This document shows, piece by piece, positions 1 through 10,351 of a stretch of 64,000 nucleotides of DNA; positions within the stretch are counted from its first letter, which is position 1; every line of letters begins with the position of its first letter. Under the pieces are notes generated by a model that was given only the letters and a program-made list of their open reading frames with translations, was not told the DNA's origin and made no database searches. The stretch spans positions 1,860,001 through 1,924,000 of the forward strand of contig JACGCM010000012.1 in assembly GCA_014058105.1 (NCBI GenBank), given 5' to 3'. The translations under genes and the position numbers were made by a program. This DNA comes from Kingdonia uniflora. Lineage: Eukaryota > Streptophyta > Magnoliopsida > Ranunculales > Circaeasteraceae.

Positions 1-1272
1 GTGCCATACCCTGATTGCTGCAAGTTTCCCCCTCTCATGTTCATATTATGTCCCTGCCCTTGTGCAAAAAAAGGCCGAGCTTGTCCCCAAGCAACTTTCC
101 CTATACCATTACCGAGGCCAACCTCATAGGCTCCCTGTATTATCGAGGCATTTCCCCCCAAAGGGCCCATACCAACTATCTGAAACTGGGTGTGGCCAGT
201 CGGTTATTGCTGAATCGGAGTTGTTATTGGTACTGGCCATTACTGTGACTGGACCTAAACCATCACTAGCACCTGCTGCTGTTCAACCGTGATCTTTGGC
301 CGAACTTAATCTGGTGGTTATATCATGTGAGGAGGCATGATCTGATCAGTATTGATAGGTTGGGTGTGGACCAGACTCACAGGTTGGATCCCTCACGGGT
401 TCACCTGCTGAGTCGGGTTCGAGCTTACATGTTGGGCCAGATCAAAACATGTGACTTGGTTCGGTACCAGTTATTATTCCAAAGTTGGGGTGGGTACTTA
501 GACCTAGATCGGGTCCATAACTGTACCTGGTTCGTGTTTGGTATTTGGACTTGGTTCTGGTCTGGGGATAATACTTGGATCGGGTAACCTCCATGAACCT
601 GGTTTGGCCCTGCGAGGGTTCCAGCCCCCAGTCATGACTCGCCAACAGCCATTGTTCGCATCTCTCTCTTGTTCGTCAATAGGCTTGCCCTTCCTTTGAT
701 GTCAGTGATAGGGGGTCGCACCATACCCATTAAAGATTACTCCAGTCTCAATTCCTTTGGAGATGTATCACCTATCCTTGCGTCGAGCATAACTTCCCCC
801 TCTTCGGAGTTCGCGAACTTGTCTTTGCTACTCCCATCGTAAAAATCAAGTCCTTTAAAGCTATTTAAAGTGAATGGAATCCTTTCCTCGTCAAAGTCTT
901 TCTCTAGATTTAGTCTTGTGGAGAGGCCCCTCCCTTGCCCAACGTTCTCAACATGAGTTCGTAAAAACTCCAACCTTCGCGCATCCCTCCTAAAAGCACC
1001 TAATGCTACACTATCTGTTTACCCTGTAGCTACTTCTCCATGGCTATTGGTATTATTAGAAGCGATCGCTAGTAAGATCAAATTTAATGCCCGATTAGTC
1101 ACTTCGGACTGCGCCTTGAATTATCCCAATAAACTCTCAGTTGTAACCCTAAATTCCTCCATCTCCTCTAGATCGTGTAACCGATCTCCTTGAGTTAGTT
1201 GATGAGATCCCGTTTTCTTCTTACTACCCATAAACTTGACAAGAGAAAAATTTCTTCTAACCCTAAAGCGAA
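1..1272 (-). pseudogene. LTR-retrotransposon gag region (degenerate, runs off the left edge)
   Basis: Read on the minus strand from about 1230, a frame beginning MGSKKKTGSHQL continues through a short coil (EEMEEFRVTTESLL), an NRALNLILLAIA helix and, after stop codons, the segment from about 973 to 737 (EFLRTHVENVGQGRG). This layout (PBS, then a small acidic or coiled gag N-terminus) is that of a plant LTR-retrotransposon gag. The frame has at least two stops, so it is not functional. Further left (about 60-250) the minus strand reads Gly/Gln-rich protein that may be the same polyprotein. Superfamily is uncertain; Ty3/gypsy is my preference because of the EEFRxxTESLL coil. No protease or RT motif is visible before the window edge. 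Confidence 0.5.
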
Positions 1273-1273
1273 C

Positions 1274-1287
1274 TAGCTCTGGTACCA
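1274..1287 (-). other. Primer binding site (initiator tRNA-Met type)
   Basis: On the minus strand the sequence TGGTACCAGAGCTA lies two bases inside the LTR end at 1290. It matches the usual plant PBS complementary to initiator tRNA-Met (TGGTATCAGAGC) with one difference in the core. This orients the element on the minus strand and marks the 5' LTR boundary. Confidence 0.65.
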
Positions 1288-1289
1288 AT

Positions 1290-1624
1290 TGATAAATTCA
1301 AACTAAGCGGAAGCAAAAATAGACAAATTAAACTTAGAACTGAACTTGAATAATTACTGAAAATTAAATAAAATCAAGTCTTACGACCTCTCTCGTAAAC
1401 TTAAAACTAAGGTTCTTCTCTTAAAACTCAACCTGCCTTAACCTTCTATCCTAAGACTCCTTTATTGAACTAAGAGTCCTCCACCTTCTAAAACACTACC
1501 CTTCAAAATAGGCATTATACTAAAATACTAAAATAAAAATAGAATATGGAAGGGTCTCCATAGAGGTCGGCTCCTGAGGAGACACCAACTACGACCATGA
1601 CCATTATGGTCATGATTCTTATCA
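1290..1624 (-). repeat. 5' LTR of the minus-strand element at the left edge (335 bp)
   Basis: The stretch starts TGATAA at the PBS and ends TTATCA, giving the TG...CA ends and a 6-bp terminal inverted repeat expected of an LTR. The partner LTR would lie outside the window, so pairwise confirmation is not possible here. Confidence 0.5.
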
Positions 1625-1942
1625 GGATACATGAAATGAATTGTGCTCTGTTGTAGATATCAAGCTTATTGTTTCATTTAAACACGAAGAGAAAATGGAT
1701 TTATAACTTTACAAATGAATCTATATGATCAAAAATATAACTTCAGACATTAGAGTACCTAGTCGCGACTAACAGACGTCTTGATTGGAAATACAACCAC
1801 ATAAAGTGTTGATACTAAGTGTGAAAAATGGATGAAAATTTACTGTCCACCAAACATCAAAATCCCCAAATATCATACTCGTTATAGAGATTTAACTATA
1901 TTTTCTTTATTGTAGTCAACATTAAGCGCCTACACCATAGAA
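1625..1942. other. Short AT-rich spacer between two LTR elements
   Basis: I see no ORF, repeat or motif of note in this interval. It separates the LTR ending at 1624 from the long LTR-like block starting near 1948. Confidence 0.4.
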
Positions 1943-1947
1943 GCCTT

Positions 1948-4900
1948 TTGTCACGCCCTAAAATCCAGTAATCGGTAGCTTGACCAATTACTGAGATTCA
2001 AGGATGTGTAGGTCAGGGAATTCACAGATTCGCCCCACAAATAATCGAGCCGTAACCAAGTTCTGGCTCAGTCATTCACTTAGCAATACATCAGAGTAAT
2101 AAGGAATATAAAACAGAAAGAGCGGAAGACTAAAAAACAATATCTAAACATAAGATTCTACAAACCTCTACGCAACAAGCCTGACAGTAATAACTGTAAA
2201 ATGAGCCTCCGGCTCAACTCCCCAAAGATCACCACAGTAGCAACTAAAACTTGAAACAACTTGTCACTGAAAGGGGGATGCGAGAGTGAGCAAACAACGA
2301 GCTCACTAACTCCCAAGAATAACTAAACGATTATACTAACCAATGAGATGGATATAAATATTAATGATAATAGGATATGATAATATTTAACGATAAATAA
2401 TATATATATATATATAAATACCAAGGATGCCTAATAGGTATATAACTAGTCTAATGATTATATGTAACTATTCTATAATTATATATATACATCTCGAGCA
2501 AAGGAGTGCTAAGACCATAACTACACTCCAGTCCCAAGGACTACTAACTACACTCTAATCACTACTATGGCCCCCAGCGCCACAAGCAACTAACCTACCT
2601 CAGAAATACAATCACACACGAGGGTAAACAAGCCTCGGCCAACTACAATCCAACCAGGTTATCCAAACCCCAACCAGGCACAACCCCGAAGCTATCACAA
2701 GCTAAACGAGATCACCCACAACCAGATACCAGCCTAAAGCTCACAATAACCAGCCAGACCAATTAACCTAATAAATTAAATTAGATACAGAAGAGGAAGG
2801 AATAGATGCATAGAGGAGAGAATTATACAGAAGGAAGAGGAATCTAATAAGCAGAGGAGAATATGAGGAACTAGGATAATCCCATAATTATCCCAATGCA
2901 ATGATATGTTATGATGATGATATGATGGAATGCGATAATCTTATGATTATCCCAAGTGCAGAAGATTCTAAATTAAACAAAATGCAGAAAGGGTTAAGGA
3001 TTTTTATCATAAGAACCTACGAATTGGAGGTATGCAAAGATGCAATGATATGCTTGATGATAATGATGATGATGATGATGCAGAATGATTTAGCGATGTC
3101 AGCCCAAAGGGCTAGCCCCCAAGACTAAAGTGAGCTGACAACTGCTGAAAAGGGATTTACCTTACCGGATATTGTTGGATACAAGGGTAGGATGTACTGT
3201 ACTAGCTCGACCAAACAAAAGGATATTACATCAATTTATCAAATCTCATGGAGCCAACGTCCGAACTATATATACATTCTGAGGCATTTCAACCTCCTGG
3301 ATAAGCCCTGTACCGGATAGTAAATACTGTCTCATACCATCCCACACTCCCGAATGGGTGACTAGGTATAATAGTATCCATCCTGGACCCACCTTCTATT
3401 TTAACCCGATTTAAGGAATCCCTGAACCTTTCGAGGGTCAGCCGATGCGGAGTTATTTATGTATCCAATCGCAGTAAGATAAGGAGGGAATATATTATCT
3501 ATGGATATGAGCAAAAATCCTAAAGACTAAAATACAACTGTTGTTAACACAGCCAGTACACCATAAGATAACCACTTGCCTGAGAGTGTGGCAACCAAAA
3601 CTAACACAGATGCCTTCCTGTGACTCAGTTGCACCATCTAAACCTAGATGAAACAGCAACTTAACCGTCACGACATCTAAACAACATCAGTCTCTAAGAT
3701 TTCTCAAAGCGATATGATTACCATCAAATGCTACAGTACTCTAACTGTCAACACAGACTAGTACTCATGGGGTGACCTAAAGTGTCCAACAAGTAGTCAA
3801 CAGTCCCCAATATAAGAACTGCCTCACAATCCTCCTAATCATGTACATAAGTCTCCAACACGGATGTACAGGAGCCAGATTCAATAGGAGGTTTCAGCCG
3901 CATTCCAACATCTCGGGTGACGTACAACTTCATAAACCACCTAGCTCAGCCGCGTACCTCACTGAGCCATGCTGTCTCGCTGCCTCCTAGATGACGGAAG
4001 GGAACACAGCCCTAACAGCCTCATCCCGGGGAAGGAAGGCTTACGAGTAAGCTCTATTAGCTCTAAGAATCATGAGGACAATAAGTGTCACCACACGATA
4101 AGCAAACAATCCTAAGGCAAACTATCAAAAGTTCAACATCTACGACTAACCACCACGGATAAGTCGTCTGCTCACCACCAACAACTAACAGTCCAGGAGA
4201 TACCACACTCCCACATGGAATCTAATATTCCAAACAACCACCAATCACAACGACAGTGTTCAAGGACCAGGCCTCGAGAATATAGAGTACACCTAGACTA
4301 GTCCTAAGACTAATTAAAACAATAGCAGGCAAGAGGATGAGCTCCGAATCGAAGACCATGTCTTACTGAAGCTATGTCACCCCAAGACTACCCTGGAACC
4401 AAATCCAGCAACCCAAACTAACCAAGGTGTTATACTATAAGGTGAGAACTATAGTCTCTGAACTACACTATCTCAAAGAAATGGTGGCTAAACCACAAGC
4501 CGTCCATAAGTTTCTACTAATCGTCAAGCCAGGTTACTAGTGCCCTGAAACAAGCTGGGCACCCTAATAACTAACCAACAATACCATACTCAATATTATA
4601 TATATATACATATAAATATAGCGACGCTGAGGCGTGGCAACCCACTGAGAAATGCCTTTGTTCTCAGCCTCAATGAAGAAAAGATTCGTGATAACCACCC
4701 TTAATGAAATCGGTCTAAGAAGAATCTCAGGAGTCATCGTCACATTGACGACAACAGAGAATAACCTCCTCTGGTTAATCATAACATACAGATTCTATCT
4801 AGTGACTAAACTCACATTATTGTGGGTTTTACTAACTTAACAAACCCTTAAGTACTCTCGCCTAAGGTATGCCAAACGGATAACCCGTGAATGTGTCCTA

Positions 4901-6310
4901 AGCAATTAACCCATGTACTAACATAATCACGGTAATAAACATGATAAACTATGTGATACAATAACTCACAAATCAATATAATGGTCTAGTTATTAAGAAA
5001 GATAAAACTCACCTAGTAATAATCCAAATCCTGCAGAAACCAACTCGGAAAACATAACCTAGGATCGGTGACGAGGCAATCGGAACAATGAACAAGCTAC
5101 CACAACCAATAACAATAACAACTAAACAATCAATTCAAGAAAACAACATCAAGCCCAAACCCTAGAAATCAGACCTACGCTGAAATCGAGTGAAAGGAAC
5201 GGAAAAGGAATCAGGAATTACTTACCGAGGATAGGAACGAAGCTTGCGACGAAGCGGGCGAAGAATCCTCGAGTGGTGGGGAAGAGTGGATTGAGAGTAT
5301 GGATGAGAGAAGGGAGAGAGAGAGAGAAAAAGGAGAAGAGAGGAGAAAAAAAATGAAACTAAAAAGGCTGAAATCGCACCTCTGTTCGAACAGAACCAAG
5401 TGTATTCGAACAGAGAAGTGTTCTGTTCGAGTAGAACTGGTCCTGCCCCAAAAAGGCAACCCCGGAGGCACCCCGGACCACCCCAGAAACACCACGGACC
5501 ACCCCCACTACCACACAAACACTTCTACAATTCCAACAAGGGTTTTCCAAAGTAGAAACACCACCTCTACCGCCTCACGACCACCAAAACGCTTAAGCCC
5601 CCCAAAAGGAATCTTTTCCTCGGGAAACTCCGGAAACCTACCGGCCAATCCAACGGCTCATCGGAACTACCCCAAACTATAGACACACTAATAAAACATC
5701 ACTACCAAACTTTCTAGGGGTTCCTGAGGTCTAAACACCACCTCCACCGCCTAATGGCCACCGAAACTCCTAAATCCCAGAAAAAGAAATCTAACGGCTA
5801 TAAACTTATCTGAAAGGAATAAATGGATGCGAAATGGATAGAAAAGACTCGTGAGGAATAATATACAAATGTGTGACGTGTTGGAGTATATACGGAAGCT
5901 TAACGGAAGACAAAAGGAATCTTTTTTGAAGAAAATGGACAGAAAGGAAGAAAATAGACAGAAATGATGAAAATGGACAGAAAAGAATAAAAATGGACGG
6001 GAGGAATCTGACAAGCCAGATAGGAGGGGAAGCATCAAGGAAGCCCAAATCTACCCTAGGATTTCATGAGATCACGCCACACCACCACACCACAATATCA
6101 CACAACCACCAAGCCACAACGGGCACCCAAAACCAAAACACAAACACTTCCGCCTTGAAACCACCGAAACCAACAGAACTACCGAAAGGAATCTAATACA
6201 AACCTACCAAAAGAAATAACACTGATACATAACGAATAACAATATATGAATAATAGTAACAATACTTAATAATAAACAAAAAAAAATACCCTAAAATTTC
6301 GGGACATTAC
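1948..6310. repeat. Candidate solitary long LTR, Ty3/gypsy (Tekay/Del-like)
   Basis: The block opens TGTCACGCCCTAAAATC at 1949, a start typical of very long chromovirus LTRs, and closes CCTAAAATTTCGGGACA near 6306. The 5-mer GCCTT flanks it on both sides (1943-1947 and 6311-6315), a possible target duplication placed one to four bases outside the canonical TG/CA ends. Across 4.36 kb there is no coding frame resembling gag or pol; the short ORFs are low-complexity. It contains a GAT-rich microsatellite near 3057-3080, a GA-rich run near 5305-5350 and TGTTCGAACA-type palindromes at 5381-5436. It could instead be an LTR plus leader of a truncated element. Confidence 0.45.
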
Positions 6311-6616
6311 GCCTTCTACCTCGTCCAGAGTGGGAAGGTAGTGCCTGAAATTATTCTCTAAAAATGTATGGGATACATAATAGATGTGGTGTTGAGTTTT
6401 TGGGTTTTAAGTATGAGAGCATCTCCAGCAGTTGAAGAAATGGGTGTGGGTTGGCTTTTGCTGTTAGTTCACACTCCCAACTCACACCCAACTCACACCC
6501 AGCTGCTCAAGAGTCTGGGAACCCTCTTGAGGCAATTGTTTCCAGGCCGTCATACACAGGGAATAAAAAACGGGAACCTACGGCAATATTTTTTAGGGTA
6601 GTAAGGTGAAGATAAA

Positions 6617-6626
6617 TTTCTTTATA
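6617..6626. repeat. Left target-site duplication of the MULE at 6627-9974
   Basis: TTTCTTTATA here matches TTTCATTATA at 9975-9984 with one mismatch. A 9-10 bp duplication is the Mutator-superfamily signature. Confidence 0.6.
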
Positions 6627-7103
6627 GGGGAGCTTTATAAGCAAGGATGAATTTTCACAATTGCAAGGATATAACAGAACATCTGGAATATTGTTGGGCT
6701 TCTGGTGGAGGCGAGGTTTAGAGCCCCACCAACAAAATTAATTTTAAATAATAATAATTAAAATCTCCTCATTTTATCTACCATTCGCATTCAACATCTC
6801 GAGCTAAACTAAAGCAACCTGTAATCATTGTTCCCAATTTATCCCAAGAATAAACTCATAACACTCAAGCTCATAACCCCTATAACCCAAAATAGCCACA
6901 TCATTATTGTTTAACTTCTCCAAAACCCAAAAATCACTTAAGAGATATGGAATTATGGATTCGAATATAAATAATTAATTAAAGTGGTTTTCACACAATA
7001 TGAAAGAAAATATTTAGATTTTTAGCAAGGGTTGCTTGAAATCCTAGAATTACTCAAAAGATTGGGTTTTTGTATTGCCTCATTTTGTTTGGGGAGAGAG
7101 AAA

Positions 7104-7669
7104 TGTTGGGAAACCGAGGGGGCAAATTGCAATGCGGAAGCACAATACGATTAACAAGAACTTAAAATCCAACTTTAACCATGGAGAATTCAAACAAAGC
7201 AATAAAATGCATACACAAGAATTAAATTAGGTGGAAACCCCAAAGGATCAAAACCACCCCCGACAAGCACGACGAATATATTATTACTTAGGATTACAAA
7301 AAGTTATAGAGATCACTCAACCTCACCTCTACCCTTTCGGATAATCTCTAGCAAGAAACCCTAGAAAGAAAACCTAAGAAATCTCTCCAGAGAAAAACCT
7401 TAGATTTCTCCCTTTTTTCTCTCTAACTCTTTCTCCATGTACAGAGGCCTTTAACTTACACCTTATATTTATAGACTTTCCATTAGGTCAGCTCCGAAGT
7501 ACGCATCATGAGATAATCCATCACTTTGGATTAAATCTCCTTCAGAATGAACTTAGAAACAAACAAACAAAACATTTTTCGTTCGAACGACTTCATGACT
7601 CGTTCGAACGACTTCAACGTAAACTCTATCGCTCGAACGACTTCCCCTGTTTTGAGCTATAACCTAACA
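7104..7669 (-). repeat. 3' LTR of the nested copia
   Basis: Plus-strand ends are TGTTGGG...CCTAACA. It pairs with 9158-9724 with scattered substitutions. It contains three spaced copies of a palindromic CGTTCGAACGACTTC-type motif (7580-7645), which fall in the part expected to hold the U3 promoter. Confidence 0.85.
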
Positions 7670-7731
7670 ATCTCCACCTCGGCGATAAAACCATTTTTTC
7701 TACTGCATTCGTCGTGTATTCTTGTCGCTTC

Positions 7732-9116
7732 TCAGTTAAGAGAATTACCCAAGTCTAGGCTTTTCCTAGACCCACCAATCGGAACCCACTTTCTGATCAT
7801 CTTTGTAGACCGTGTCATTGCTCCACCTTGAACTAAATTCTTATTTCGAAAAATCTCCATAACTCCCTTGGTACACACAACGTTCACCTCTCCACCCACT
7901 GATTTACCAACTAATGTATACAAGTTTCCACTTAGAACTCCCTTCATGATTAAAGAAGACTTTCGATAAAATTTTATTACTCTACCTCACCCGGAGTAAT
8001 TGTAACCTTTATTATCTAATTTAAAAAGTAAAATTAGATTATGAGTCATATTTGGCACATGTTAAACATCATGAAGAACTATGATACGTCCATTAAACAT
8101 CCTCACACGAATATCACTACTCCCGAAATTGATCTTTGAGAACCATCACTTGTCAACACAAACTTGCTACCCTCACACCTTGGATATTTACCGAACCATG
8201 CCTTGTGTGCACATGCATGCATTGTAGCCCCATTATCAAACATCCATCCTCTATCGTGGTGAGAACCATCAGCAGCCACCACGAGGAGTGCCTCGTCACT
8301 ATCGTTACCAGTAACCATCGCCAGTTTGCTAGTATCACTTTCGGAGCCCCTTGCCAAACTTGCTTATGTACCTTTCCCAGATTTGTAATCCGATCTATAA
8401 TGTCCCGATTAACCACAGCTTCAACAAGTTCCTTTTCTGAACCTATTAAAGCTTCTCCTCCCATTAACCACCATCGCAAAGTTTTCTATAAAGGATTCGC
8501 TACCCTTGAGCCTTCTCTCCTCGAAAAGAAGCGTACTTGTAACCTCCTCAAAACTCAAAGCTTCCTTCTCATACCTCAACGTAGGTTTAAGATGTTTTAA
8601 AGTAGATGAAAGAGACCATATGAGTTAAAGTGCCTTATCTTCAATCTCAACTTTAACTCCGATCGATTCCAATTCCGAAACGATCCCGTTCAAAGAGCCT
8701 AGGTAATCACCAACGCTCGTACCCTCATCCATCCTAAGCGTATGAAGCCATTCTTTGAGGTATAAGTGATTCGAAAGACTCTTCATTTGGTACAAGCTTT
8801 TAAGTTTTTCCCAAAGACCCTTTGCGGTCTTCTCTCCAACCACGTTTGCCAAAATGTTTTTAGCGAGACAAAGGCGTATCCTGCTCACAACCCTTGAATC
8901 TAAATCTTCATTGTCATCTTCTTCACCATCGTTTACTTTCTGGGCCGCTATACCTTCAACCGGAGCTTTAGGTATAGGCTTCCCTTTCAGTGTCTTGAAT
9001 AACCCACCTTGAATCAATATATCTTGGACTTGTATTTGCCACAATCCAAAATTGATCTTCCCATCAAACTTCTCCACATCAAACTTGATCGTGTTAGAGT
9101 ACTTAGATCTTCCCAT
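7732..9116 (-). pseudogene. Copia gag-protease polyprotein (interrupted)
   Basis: From the start at 9116 (MGRSKYSN) one minus-strand frame runs through a UBN2-type gag: FDGKINFGLWQIQVQDILI, then GLWEKLKSLYQ, then NHLYLKEWLHTLRMDEG. A TAA at 8625-8627 interrupts it, but homologous sequence continues in the same frame (LIWSLSSTLKHLKPTL, SFEEVTSTLLFEEKRLKG). A zinc knuckle CRSCG...GHYRSDY follows, with its last Cys replaced by Tyr. The protease region at 8357-8103 keeps the DNGATMHAC active-site type motif. The pre-integrase segment (HNLILLFKLDNKGYNYSG, SGNLYTLVG) follows to 7732 with further stops. No integrase catalytic core, RT or RNase H follows. Confidence 0.82.
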
Positions 9117-9157
9117 CTTGCTTCTCTACTTGCCCCAAACCTCGCTCTGACACCAAT

Positions 9158-9724
9158 TGTTGGGAAACCGAGGGGGCAAATCGCAACGCGGAAACACAAT
9201 ACAATTAACAAGATCTTAAGATCCAACTCTAACCACGGAGAATTCAAACAAAGGCAATAAAATACATACATAAGGTTTAAATTAGGTGGAAACCTCAAAG
9301 GATCAAAACCACCCCCGACAAGCACGACGAATATATTATCACTTAGGGTTACAAGAAGTTACAAAGATCATTCAACCTCACTTATACCCTTGCAGATAAT
9401 CCATAGCAAGAAACCCTATAAAGAAAACCCAAGAAATCTCTCCAGAGCAAAACCCTAGATTTCTCCATTTTCTCTCTCTAACTCTTTCTCCCTGTACAGA
9501 GGCCTATAACTTACACCCTATATTTATAGATTTTCCATTAGGTCATCTCTGAAGTACGCATCACGAGATAATCTATCTTTTTGGATTAAATCTCATTCAA
9601 AACGAACTTAAAAACAAACAAGGAGAACGTTTTTCGTTCGAACGACTTCAACGTAAACTCTGTCGTTCGAACGACTTCCCCACTCGTTCGAATAACTTCC
9701 CCTGTTTTGAACCGTAACCTAACA
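9158..9724 (-). repeat. 5' LTR of the nested copia
   Basis: It starts at the PBS and matches 7104-7669 along its length (same GAGGGGGCAAATYGCAAYGC and CACCCCCGACAAGCACGA blocks). It also carries the TTCGAACGACTTC motifs at 9635-9700, with one degenerate copy. Confidence 0.85.
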
Positions 9725-9984
9725 AGAGAGAAATCGATCTCTGTTTGTTATTAGGGTAGTTACTTTGAAGTATGGGATGGGTTAATTCATGGAGATGTTT
9801 TTAGTTGTTCAGAAGATTAGAAGATTGGGTTTAATTTGGGCTAATTTTTATTTTTCTGAAATTTACTATATTAGCGGGGCCCTCAACCATGCCTCTGCTA
9901 AAAACCAACAATATTCTGGATGTTTTGTTATATCCTTGCAATTGTGAAAATTCATCATTGCTTATAAAGCTCCCTTTCATTATA

Positions 9985-10351
9985 TGGTATGTGCGTATTT
10001 ATTCCGTAAGAATTTACAAAAACTATGCAAAATAATAATGTAGGAGAACTGAAAATTGACTTGTGATTGTGATTGTGATTGAATCTCATGGAGTTCATTT
10101 TGACATATTTCTATAAAAAAATTTAACCAGAACAACATCGATTAATGGAAGTTTTCCGAGGTCCGGGTCATGACTGACCCAAGCTATGGATGGATGTTAT
10201 TCGCCCGGTGGATGTTGTGCGCCTTGGCTAGGGGCTAGGCGACTTGGGTGCAAACCGGTGCCACTATTAGTGCCCCAACTTTGGTCGCATCATTGTGTGG
10301 TAAATGTACATAGACCATGCCCATGAGATTTGTAGCATACGCACAACAAAA
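9985..10351 (+). promoter_or_regulatory. Upstream region of the PPR gene
   Basis: This 367-bp interval between the MULE and the PPR start codon must hold the promoter if no distal element is used. A TATAAAA box is visible at 10112-10118, about 235 bp before the ATG. No other motif stands out. Confidence 0.35.

Larger units (their letters stand above)
7104..9724 (-). mobile_element. Nested Ty1/copia element, internally deleted (TNT1-94-like gag-protease)
   Basis: Two direct LTRs (7104-7669 and 9158-9724) bound a 1.49-kb interior. On the minus strand the order is PBS (TTGGTGTCAGAGC next to the right LTR), gag, zinc knuckle, protease, pre-integrase segment, then the polypurine tract GAGGTGGAGAT next to the left LTR. 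Integrase core, RT and RNase H are absent, so the element is 2.6 kb instead of about 5 kb. The identical 9-mer AGAGAGAAA lies immediately outside each LTR (7095-7103 and 9725-9733); copia usually makes 5 bp, and the AG-repeat context may lengthen the apparent match. It sits inside a Mutator-like element. Confidence 0.88.
6627..9974. mobile_element. Non-autonomous Mutator-like element (about 0.72 kb) split by a nested copia
   Basis: The ends form a long terminal inverted repeat. The left arm starts GGGGAGCTTTATAAGCA at 6627; the reverse complement of the right arm starts GGGAGCTTTATAAGCA at 9974. The arms match closely for about 75 bp and more weakly to about 120 bp. TTTCWTTATA flanks both ends. 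Removing the copia insertion and one copy of its 9-bp flank leaves about 720 bp without coding capacity, so it needed a transposase in trans. The nesting shows the MULE is older than the copia. Confidence 0.72.

Noticed and set aside
5211..5682. Several overlapping 60-127 aa ORFs on both strands
   Set aside because: Arg/Glu or Leu/Ser runs arise from GA/CT-rich low-complexity DNA inside the LTR-like block.
8136..8600. 154-aa plus-strand ORF
   Set aside because: It is antisense to the copia gag-protease frame and has no independent support.
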